This document shows positions 32,406-38,071 of a DNA stretch of 38,071 bases, piece by piece. Where the stretch lies: assembly GCA_938048755.1 (NCBI GenBank), contig CALIUG010000285.1, positions 1 to 38,071 of the forward strand. The letters are read 5' to 3'. Position 1 is the first letter of the stretch; each line of letters opens with the position of its first letter. Source of the DNA: an uncultured Alphaproteobacteria bacterium (GTDB lineage: Bacteria; Pseudomonadota; Alphaproteobacteria; SP197). The notes beneath the pieces are model-generated. The model was not told the DNA's origin, made no database searches, and saw nothing but the letters and a program-made list of their open reading frames with translations. A program made the position numbers and the translations under genes.

Positions 32406-33683
32406 CTAGCTCTCGTCGATCTGCTTCTGAAATTCTTCCTGGATTGCGCGAAGCTCTTCGATCGCGGCACGGATATTGGAACCGTCGATGACATTGACCT
32501 CCACATGTTCACCAACGCGCGAGAGCCGTCTGCGGCGGGAACGATGCTCTTCGGACAGGAAGTCGCGCACCTCATGGACCTGGATGGGGCGTACGAATCC
32601 CTTGGGCGTGATCTGATCAACCGGCTCCGTACTTACATGGCCGGCAACGAGGTTCTGGGTGTTCTCATCAATCAGGATCGCATCGGGCTCTGCCGCAGAC
32701 TGCAAACGTGCAGCAAGATTTACCGGGCTTCCAAGTACCGTGTAGTCGAGCCTCTGCTCCGAACCAAAGTTGCCGACGGTGCAAAAGCCCGTAGCGATCC
32801 CCATGCGGACATGCAGACCGCCGGAAACGCCCAACTTCTGCCAGTGCTTCTGCAGTTCCTCGGCTCGTGCACGCATGCGCAACGCCATTTCCACACATTT
32901 CAGCGCGTCTTCGGTCTCTCCGAGACTTTCGGGATCTCCGAAGAAGACGAGAATGGCATCGCCAATGAACTTGTCGATCGTGCCACCGCATTCCAGCGCA
33001 ATCGATGCCATTTCCGAGAGGTAGGAATTGATGATGGTCGCCAGGCGTTCAGGCTCAAGGCTGTCGGTCAGGTCCGTGAACTGAACGATGTCAGACAGGA
33101 AGATCGTCAGATTCTTCCGAGCATGCGCGCTTTGTTGTCCGCCCGTGTCGGAGAAGATGCTTTGGTAAACCTGCGGTGACAGGTACTTGGCCAACCGTGT
33201 CGCCAGATTTTCGAGCCTCTGGCTTTTCTCCTCGATGATCTCGCGGTCGCGGATCTTTTCTTCCAGAAGCTCCTCGCGCTCCTTCCTCAAATGCCATTCT
33301 GCCGTTCGATCAACGAATTGCCCCTGAACACCGTTGAGATAGGAAAACGCGTCATCCCGGGTTCGGGTCGACAACAGGGAATAGACGCGATCTTCGCCAT
33401 CGACGCGAATATGAACGGCTGGAATCAGAACCGAACCCTTGCTGTTGATGTCGGCGATATAGGTTTCGATCTGCGGGCCCGGAACGCCCAATTGCTCCAG
33501 GACGTCGGGGAAATAGGCATTGGTTACGTTGCCGAGAACCGGAAAAAAGCTGCGGAAATTGTCATTGATCTTCAGGATTTCAAGTTCTTCGTTGGCGAAG
33601 TACGCAGCCGTAATGGCATTACGAAAATTGAAGAAACCAAGATCGATGATGTTCTGCTGATTGAAAAACCCTTCCAGCTTCAT
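32406..33683 (-). CDS. Class III adenylate/guanylate cyclase with PAS-like sensor
   Basis: 425 residues. A PAS-like N-terminal part (~25-125; NEELEILKINDNFRSF, VDGEDRVYSLLS) leads through a coiled coil (~130-165, EREELLEEKIRDREIIEEKS) to a class III cyclase domain (~185-380). Catalytic residues are complete: D198 and D242 for metals, K238 and D313 for adenine recognition, N322 and R326 for transition-state support. Lys and Asp at those places favour cAMP over cGMP. A charged C-terminal tail of ~45 residues (EEHRSRRRR, then a helix) is extra. No membrane segment, so soluble. Its ATG overlaps the stop of the NrtS-like gene by four bases (ATGA), so the two are translated together. The sensed signal is unknown. 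Confidence 0.92.
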   Translation of the reverse strand: MKLEGFFNQQNIIDLGFFNFRNAITAAYFANEELEILKINDNFRSFFPVLGNVTNAYFPDVLEQLGVPGPQIETYIADINSKGSVLIPAVHIRVDGEDRVYSLLSTRTRDDAFSYLNGVQGQFVDRTAEWHLRKEREELLEEKIRDREIIEEKSQRLENLATRLAKYLSPQVYQSIFSDTGGQQSAHARKNLTIFLSDIVQFTDLTDSLEPERLATIINSYLSEMASIALECGGTIDKFIGDAILVFFGDPESLGETEDALKCVEMALRMRARAEELQKHWQKLGVSGGLHVRMGIATGFCTVGNFGSEQRLDYTVLGSPVNLAARLQSAAEPDAILIDENTQNLVAGHVSTEPVDQITPKGFVRPIQVHEVRDFLSEEHRSRRRRLSRVGEHVEVNVIDGSNIRAAIEELRAIQEEFQKQIDES

Positions 33684-33970
33684 TGGGCTTCCCTCTGCAA
33701 CGCCGAATCATGAGATCTGGCGTCCCGGCGCCATTGCGCTCGCTTGCCCGTGACGGCTCCCCAGGTGGTCACACAATAAGGAACACAGAACGTGAGAATT
33801 ACTTTCCAGACTGGCGGCGCGTAGCCCTCCAGGATCATGTCGCCGTGATTGATCCCGGTCAGGACTGTTCCCACCACCAAAGCCGTCAGCAGTGCCTTCT
33901 TGGGCGTACCGTCAGCGCTGACCATGGTTATCAACGAAGGCGGAGACATGGCGCTCATGTGTGATGTCAT
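33680..33970 (-). CDS. NrtS-like small membrane protein, putative nitrate/nitrite transporter
   Basis: 96 residues from ATG 33970, which follows GGAGG; a start at 33985 has no site. The core ALLTALVVGTVLTGINHGD and VWKVILTFCVPYCVTTWGAV matches what I recall of NrtS: two membrane helices with the INHGD turn and VPYCV motif. NrtS proteins were described as nitrate/nitrite permeases in cyanobacteria and are widespread in proteobacteria. Normally two such chains form the transporter; only one is present, so a homodimer is assumed. Its stop lies inside the cyclase start (TGA/ATG overlap), a coupling that suggests a shared role. The final ~25 residues are basic and cytoplasmic. Confidence 0.8.
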   Translation of the reverse strand: MTSHMSAMSPPSLITMVSADGTPKKALLTALVVGTVLTGINHGDMILEGYAPPVWKVILTFCVPYCVTTWGAVTGKRAQWRRDARSHDSALQREAQ

Positions 33971-34073
33971 CAAAGCGCCCTCCATTGGGATTTCTTCACA
34001 GGGATTTCAAAAAGTGGTGCAGGATCAGAGCAGAATCTTTGCATGTGTCAGAACACCATGGGCTGTCTGGATT

Positions 34074-34931
34074 CTAACCGGGAAGCTTGACCACCACGTC
34101 CGGTCCGTCACCGTTTTCGTCGTCCGGTTTGTCGTCAGAGGCTTCACGCAGCCGTTCAGCCTCTTCCTTGAGGCGGGCAAAGGAGCGCATGGAAAACGGG
34201 AAGGTCGCCAGATACAGAACCCCGACGAGCGTGAGGATCATCCAGGGCCGGCCTGCAACGCCGGCAAACAACAGGGCCACCACGACCAGAACCGGCAGGA
34301 CGTAGGGTTGGGGCACCTTCAGCGTCTTGAACGAGAAGGTCGGAAGACGGCTGACCATCAGACCGGCCATCATGATGGCCCAGCATCCGACCACAAACGG
34401 ATAGGAAGCCTGGGGGAGATCAACGGCGAGCCAGGCCACGATCGGCAACAGGGAAAGCAGGCCGCCGGCAGGTGCGGGAACACCGGTGAAGTAGTTGTAG
34501 GCATAGGGCGGCAGCTTGCCGAGCATGCTGTTGAAGCGGGCAAGGCGCAGGCCACAGCAGACAATGAGAAACAGCGCGACCGCCCAGCCGAAACCGCCCG
34601 CAGCCTCCAGCGACCAGAAATACAGGATCATCGCGGGCGCAACGCCAAAGCTGACGAGGTCAAAGAGGGAGTCGAGTTGTGCCCCGAACTCGCTGGTCGC
34701 GTTCAGCAGGCGCGCCATGCGCCCGTCCAGGGCATCCAGCACCGCCGCCAGGATCACGGCTGCTATGGCCAGTTCCCAGCGGGCTTCATAGGCATAACGC
34801 ACCGCGGTGAGGCCTGCACAGGCGGCCGAGACGGTGATGATGTTGGGGATCAGCTTGCCGAGCGTCAGACCCTTCAGCCGTGGGATGCGGCGTGGCCTGC
34901 GAAGTCGGCGGCGACGGGGACGGATCTTCAT
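34074..34931 (-). CDS. pssA: CDP-diacylglycerol-serine O-phosphatidyltransferase
   Basis: 285 residues, making phosphatidylserine from CDP-diacylglycerol and serine in the inner membrane. The CDP-alcohol phosphotransferase motif is complete: D69-G70-x-x-A73-R74, G83, D87, D91. An arginine-rich N-terminus ([13 protein letters not shown]) is followed by about eight membrane helices, and the tail from ~255 is charged and soluble. ATG 34931 overlaps the psd stop by 4 bases (ATGA), giving coupled synthesis of the two enzymes of one pathway. This psd-pssA order is standard in Alphaproteobacteria. The protein has the PssA type II length, unlike the unrelated soluble E. coli enzyme. It ends the unit; the nrtS-cyclase genes follow after a ~100-base gap. 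Confidence 0.95.
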   Translation of the reverse strand: MKIRPRRRRLRRPRRIPRLKGLTLGKLIPNIITVSAACAGLTAVRYAYEARWELAIAAVILAAVLDALDGRMARLLNATSEFGAQLDSLFDLVSFGVAPAMILYFWSLEAAGGFGWAVALFLIVCCGLRLARFNSMLGKLPPYAYNYFTGVPAPAGGLLSLLPIVAWLAVDLPQASYPFVVGCWAIMMAGLMVSRLPTFSFKTLKVPQPYVLPVLVVVALLFAGVAGRPWMILTLVGVLYLATFPFSMRSFARLKEEAERLREASDDKPDDENGDGPDVVVKLPG

Positions 34932-35626
34932 CGCACCATGCCTTCCGCGGCTGTTTCATGGGTTGCCGACAGATCGGCAAGGATGGTCTCACCGGCAACG
35001 CAGAGCTGTCCGACGCAGACCTGCGGCATCACGCCATCGGGCAGGTAGACATCGACCCGGCTGCCGAACCGAATCATACCGAACCGCTCCCCGGCACGCA
35101 CATTCTGACCGTCGGTCAGATTGCACAGGATGCGGCGCGCGACGAGTCCGGCAATCTGCACAAAGGCGACGTCCTTGCCTTCAGACGTCTTCATGCACAC
35201 GGACTGGCGTTCGTTGTCAACGCTCGCCTTGTCCAGGGAGGCATTGAGGAACTTGCCGGGGCGGTAGGACAAACGGGTGATCGTGCCGTCCACGGGAATC
35301 CGGTTCACATGCACATTGAACACGTTCATGAAGACACTGACCCGGGTCAGCGGCTTGTTTTCCATGTCGAGTTCCGCCGGTGGCGCCGCCGCCTCGATCA
35401 TCTGGACCACGCCATCGGCGGGACTGATGACAAGATCCTTTCTGGTGGGCGTGATGCGGTCGGGGTCACGGAAGAAATAGATGCACCAGGCCGTCAGCAG
35501 AAAGCCCGGAACCAGCAACGGCGTCCACAGCCATCCCAGAAACAGGGCGACAACAAAGAATATCGCAATAAACCGCCACCCTTCCCGGTGGATCGGAACC
35601 AGGACGCCCTTCAATACATCGTGCAC
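34928..35626 (-). CDS. psd: Phosphatidylserine decarboxylase proenzyme (short PSD-A type)
   Basis: 232 residues. The enzyme converts phosphatidylserine to phosphatidylethanolamine and cuts itself to make a pyruvoyl group. The cleavage site is G188-S189 in [10 protein letters not shown]. Two N-terminal hydrophobic stretches ([32 protein letters not shown]) anchor it, and [20 protein letters not shown] with [14 protein letters not shown] are conserved blocks. It belongs to the short alphaproteobacterial/archaeal type without the E. coli extension. The start is GTG 35626 with GGGG upstream; no ATG serves better. It is the first gene of the psd-pssA unit. The 234-bp gap upstream must hold its promoter, and I could not place one firmly. 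Confidence 0.94.
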   Translation of the reverse strand: MHDVLKGVLVPIHREGWRFIAIFFVVALFLGWLWTPLLVPGFLLTAWCIYFFRDPDRITPTRKDLVISPADGVVQMIEAAAPPAELDMENKPLTRVSVFMNVFNVHVNRIPVDGTITRLSYRPGKFLNASLDKASVDNERQSVCMKTSEGKDVAFVQIAGLVARRILCNLTDGQNVRAGERFGMIRFGSRVDVYLPDGVMPQVCVGQLCVAGETILADLSATHETAAEGMVR

Positions 35627-35840
35627 GACTACCCCGTTGCCCTACCCAAACACCGGCAGCGCCGGATTGGATTCTCGATGGCTTTTCTCGATTATCGCCC
35701 AGTTGCCGCGAAATTCACACCGGGCAGTGCTCCATACCATACCTGACCCGAGAAACAGCCCTCGCCGGAAGGCGCATGACAGCACCCCCACCGAAACCGT
35801 CGACGGACATCGGGATCTATTCTGTCTCTTGAGACAAGAC

Positions 35841-35856
35841 CTTGCGGCACCGCAAG
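35841..35856 (-). terminator. Small hairpin after the SnoaL-like gene
   Basis: CTTGCG-GCAC-CGCAAG forms a 6-bp stem with a 4-base loop, starting five bases beyond the SnoaL-like stop on the minus strand. The following GTCTTGTCT is only partly T-rich. Next to it TGTCTC-TT-GAGACA (35823-35836) is a second palindrome. A terminator is likely but weak. Confidence 0.4.
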
Positions 35857-35860
35857 TCGG

Positions 35861-36259
35861 TCAGGAAAACATCTCGGCGAGGAGCTGGGTGTCGAGATAG
35901 GCGACGATCTCGACAATCCGGCCTTCGCGCATGACCATGGCAAAGCAGTAAACCTGATTGTATGCGGTCCCGCCTTTGGCGGTGCCCGTGCTCGCGAAGC
36001 GCAAAAACACCCTGTCGCCATCTGCGGCGAGATCGATGAATGTCGTCTTCAGGGGGCCTTCAAGGCGTTCGAGCAGAGGTCCAAAGGCCTTGTCGATGAG
36101 TGCCTGTTTGGAGTGATACACGCCCGATACCGGGGTCGTTCCGATGACCGTCCAGGTGACATCATCGGCGACCAGATCGAAAAACGGTCCGCCATCCCCC
36201 TGCTCCCACGGCGCGAAGGCCGCACGCACAAGCGCCTTGTTGTCTTCGCTCGACGTCAT
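35861..36259 (-). CDS. SnoaL-like / NTF2-fold protein
   Basis: A 132-residue single NTF2-like domain. NKALVRAAFAPWEQGDGGPF and FDLVADDVTWTVIGTTPVSG are the opening helices and the strand with the DDVTW pocket. The C-terminal sheet, AYNQVYCFAMVMREGRIVEI, ends in VAYLDTQLLAEMF, typical of the ketosteroid isomerase/SnoaL superfamily. Members bind or isomerise small hydrophobic molecules, and many have no known role. ATG 36259 follows GGAG, a little far upstream. It stands alone between the psd unit and a gene-free repeat region. No signal peptide was seen. Confidence 0.82.
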   Translation of the reverse strand: MTSSEDNKALVRAAFAPWEQGDGGPFFDLVADDVTWTVIGTTPVSGVYHSKQALIDKAFGPLLERLEGPLKTTFIDLAADGDRVFLRFASTGTAKGGTAYNQVYCFAMVMREGRIVEIVAYLDTQLLAEMFS

Positions 36260-36752
36260 GCTGTCGACCACTCCAGCGATCTGGAAAAAATGGTGGTGCA
36301 GGGAGACTGGAGCGAACCCGTCTCCGGCTGGTTTCCCTGATCTACAGGGAAAATACAGGGAATTTTCACGAATTGAGCGCCTGACAGCAGTCATTCATCG
36401 AAGATTAGCGCATCAGATCAACGGTTTAGGGACGGATTCCCTGAGAACAAAAACAGGGAACTTTCAGAGCTGTATCAGGGAATCAATTCCCCACATCAAA
36501 GAAACGGCGCGCAGGTTCAAATCGGGGGGCCGCTTCGACCTATGTCGAACTCGGGTCAGGTTGCCGCCCGTTCGGGCAATCCACAAATGACAATGACAGC
36601 GTGAACCTGGCGTACAGTTAGACTGTGCGACAGATGATCTCGGGCGAGAAACGACGACGTTTGAAGGAGAGTGGGGGGAGGGAATTGTCACGTTTTCGAA
36701 GATTTGCCGAGTAAGGTAAGCTGGGCTTGGTTTGCTTACACGGCAGGCAGTA
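36260..36752. repeat. Gene-free stretch with a CAGGGAA/TTCCCTG repeat cluster
   Basis: In 36332-36482, four CAGGGAA copies (36345, 36356, 36454, 36476) and two TTCCCTG copies (36333, 36437) pack into 150 bases. The clearest unit is a perfect 8-bp hairpin, TTTCCCTG-ATCTA-CAGGGAAA, at 36332-36352. The second TTCCCTG pairs with CAGGGAA at 36454 across a 10-base loop. The rest, to 36752, holds a GGTTCAAATC (36514) like a tRNA T-loop without its stem, and no credible open frame. My impression is that similar motifs occur in other Alphaproteobacteria near old recombination sites; this is unverified. Confidence 0.6.
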
Positions 36753-37616
36753 TCAGTGCGCGGTCGGCCGTGAGCCAGGCCAGAAGCCTTCAATGCGGGC
36801 GCCGTTGCGCACCAACGTCGGCCGTAGTTCCTCGAATACGGCGCGGTAACGGTAAAACGGCACGGTCGGCAGCATGTGGTGAATCAGGTGCAGGTTCTGC
36901 TGCAGGTAGAGCAGTTCGGCTCCTGGAAAGAGCGAGATGCGGGTGTCGCGGTAACGTCCGGTTTCCGTGTGATCGTGGTGGGGAAACCAGCCGAAGGTCA
37001 CCTCCATGACATGTTCGCCGATGAACCACGGGATCAGCCAAAGGGTCAGAAGTTCCCAGCCGAAGCCCGCTGCGACCAAGCCGACCAGAAGGACGATGGT
37101 GAGCGCGTAGGCAGCCAGGGTCTGGAGACGCTCAGACGGCGTCAGCTTCAGGGATGTGCAGGCGCGCCAGACCTTAAGAGCATTGAGCTGGTTGATCATC
37201 GTCCATGGCGTCTTGACCAGGACCACATACCAGAAGTTGCCCATCAGAAAGGTATCGGGATCGCCGGGCGCGTTCGTCTTGGCGTGATGGATGAAATGGG
37301 ATTTCCGGTGGGTGTGGAACTGCATGAAGATCGGAAACGCCGCCAGAGTGCCGACCACGGTGTTGACCCCGCCCAGGGTCTTGCTGCGCGGCACGACAGC
37401 GCCGTGCGAGGCATCGTGGAGCGGCGTATAGATCGCGTAGAGCGCCACTGTGTTCAGCGCCATGGCGAGCCAAAGGGGCACAACACCGGCCAGCGCCAGC
37501 ACGCTCGACAGGCTCCAGACGGCGATGCAGCCCGCAAGCAGCATGATCGTCGGCCAAGCGATAACCGGGCAGTGGCGACGGGCCACCTCGGCTTCGAAAC
37601 GTGTCGTTGACTCCAC
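36753..37616 (-). CDS. Fatty-acid desaturase / carotenoid hydroxylase-like diiron membrane enzyme
   Basis: 287 residues with the three histidine boxes of membrane diiron desaturases: HDASH, HRKSHFIHH and HLIHH, spaced as in the FA_desaturase family. An HHDHTETGRYRD segment after WFPHH is a further His-rich loop. About four to five membrane helices surround them (PTIMLLAGCIAVWSLSSVLAL first). The enzyme introduces a double bond or hydroxyl group into a lipid or carotenoid; which one is open. I take GTG 37616, just after GGAAAGGTGA; a longer TTG frame to 37760 has no ribosome site and no family sequence. It stands alone. The 343 bp upstream to the IS fragment hold its promoter region, and no clear element was found. 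Confidence 0.88.
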   Translation of the reverse strand: MESTTRFEAEVARRHCPVIAWPTIMLLAGCIAVWSLSSVLALAGVVPLWLAMALNTVALYAIYTPLHDASHGAVVPRSKTLGGVNTVVGTLAAFPIFMQFHTHRKSHFIHHAKTNAPGDPDTFLMGNFWYVVLVKTPWTMINQLNALKVWRACTSLKLTPSERLQTLAAYALTIVLLVGLVAAGFGWELLTLWLIPWFIGEHVMEVTFGWFPHHDHTETGRYRDTRISLFPGAELLYLQQNLHLIHHMLPTVPFYRYRAVFEELRPTLVRNGARIEGFWPGSRPTAH

Positions 37617-37915
37617 GCGATTCACCTTTCCACTGCTTCGGGACAACCTATCCGAACTCTCTTCAGCCACGTCGAAGATCACTCCACGCCGCTGTACGGT
37701 CAACCCAACTGCGTTCGCGAGCGAGCATTCAGCGTGCCATTGCGAAAAGGGTGTTGCCAAGTTAACGCGGCCTGGTCGCGTTGGACTGTGTTCCAGCTGG
37801 GTATCTTCAGCTTAAGGCAAGAAGCCGATGTCTCCTCGTCCATCGGAGGTAAGCACACAATGGACCCATAGGGCTCGAAATCCGCTAAGCTTTGCCACGA
37901 GGAAAGGTGACCGAT

Positions 37916-37930
37916 ATGAGAAACGATATT
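37916..37930 (+). other. Possible start of a plus-strand gene cut off by the IS
   Basis: GGAAAGGTGA, a strong ribosome site, is five bases before ATG 37916, which reads MRNDI and then enters the predicted end of the insertion sequence near 37931. The frame then meets a stop at about 38015. This could be a gene broken by the IS or a chance match; too little remains to tell. Confidence 0.25.
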
Positions 37931-38071
37931 TGGCCTGCCCCACAGAGGTGGTCCACCTTCTATGTTAGAGTCCGGCGGTTATGGTCGCCCTGCTGGGCTG
38001 ACCGGAGCGTAGCGTAGGGCAGACCTGCAGGGCGCGGCAAGATGGCTTCGGGAGCGGGTGGTTTGTAGCCC
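37931..38071 (-). mobile_element. End of a second insertion sequence, cut by the window edge
   Basis: A transposase reading frame enters from the right edge and stops at 37960. Beyond it the sequence TGGACCACCTCTGTGGGGCA on the minus strand resembles the terminal repeats I recall for integrase-type insertion sequences. The predicted end is near 37931. No target duplication can be seen. Confidence 0.5.
37960..38071 (-). CDS. Transposase, integrase-core C-terminus only (36 codons)
   Basis: From the edge inward the minus strand reads GYKPPAPEAILPRPAG and continues to a TAG at 37960-37962. LGY-K/R-PPAPEAI closes the rve integrase core of IS3-type and related transposases, just after the catalytic Glu region. 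The first base of the window end belongs to the previous codon. It differs from the left-edge IS481-type start, so the two edges probably carry different elements. Family placement is from this short motif only. Confidence 0.6.
   Translation of the reverse strand, partial: GYKPPAPEAILPRPAGLPYATLRSAQQGDHNRRTLT

Noticed and set aside
36500-36540. tRNA gene suggested by GGTTCAAATC
   Set aside because: The T-stem does not pair (GCAGG against CGGGG), and no anticodon arm or acceptor stem is found upstream.
36464-36793. Minus-strand open frame of about 109 codons in the repeat region
   Set aside because: Low-complexity translation with no ribosome site or recognisable domain; it overlaps the desaturase 3' end.
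1-38071. CRISPR array or rRNA genes
   Set aside because: No regularly spaced repeats of 24-40 bases and no conserved rRNA segments were seen on either strand.

Overview
The window reads as a GC-rich alphaproteobacterial chromosome segment, probably from a marine or otherwise DMSP-exposed bacterium. The grounds are a DmdA-type DMSP demethylase, a SoxCD-type sulfite dehydrogenase pair, a PhrB-type iron-sulfur photolyase, the psd-pssA pair, and many small oxidoreductase genes typical of heterotrophic marine Alphaproteobacteria. Both edges are cut inside insertion sequences: the first codons of an IS481-type transposase on the left and the last codons of a different integrase-type transposase on the right. 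The window may therefore be a contig that ends at repeats.

Layout. 1-123: end of an IS. 179-2306: two-gene minus-strand unit of dmdA and a D-cysteine desulfhydrase/ACC-deaminase-like PLP enzyme. 2413-3957: secreted serine hydrolase broken by one in-frame TAG. 4090-7058: GNAT acetyltransferase, TPR protein and two tandem small cupins. 7139-8942: overlapping soxC and soxD. 8964-14928: imine-reductase-like enzyme, thioesterase, a large metallophosphoesterase, a candidate ~80-nt small RNA with its own promoter and terminator, a MATE pump and a small secreted protein. 14951-16567: L,D-transpeptidase.

16696-22728: a Rieske oxygenase-like protein that lacks two of its four cluster ligands, an Old-Yellow-Enzyme/TMADH-type flavoprotein, a creatinase-type M24 protein lying between two identical 21-bp direct repeats, a GFA-family zinc protein and a double cupin. 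22757-25462: a tight four-gene unit of a 2-TM protein, a DCC protein, (6-4) photolyase phrB and DUF3429. 25555-32181: GST, PhyH-type dioxygenase, tandem GFA protein, SDR, CmcJ-family oxidase, LysR and flavin monooxygenase. 32406-33970: a class III adenylate cyclase translationally coupled to a NrtS-like small membrane protein. 34074-35626: pssA and psd. 35861-37616: a SnoaL-like protein, a CAGGGAA repeat cluster and a fatty-acid desaturase.

How the genes may work together. DmdA opens the DMSP demethylation route, whose later steps release methanethiol and then sulfide, formaldehyde and peroxide. SoxCD could finish the oxidation of reduced sulfur, and the PLP desulfhydrase also handles reduced sulfur. 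The GFA proteins could deal with formaldehyde or thiols. This is inference from gene content, since the intermediate enzymes (DmdB, C and D, methanethiol oxidase) are not in the window. The Rieske/OYE/M24 group resembles demethylation modules for methylated amines and betaines, but the Rieske member must work differently or have lost its activity.
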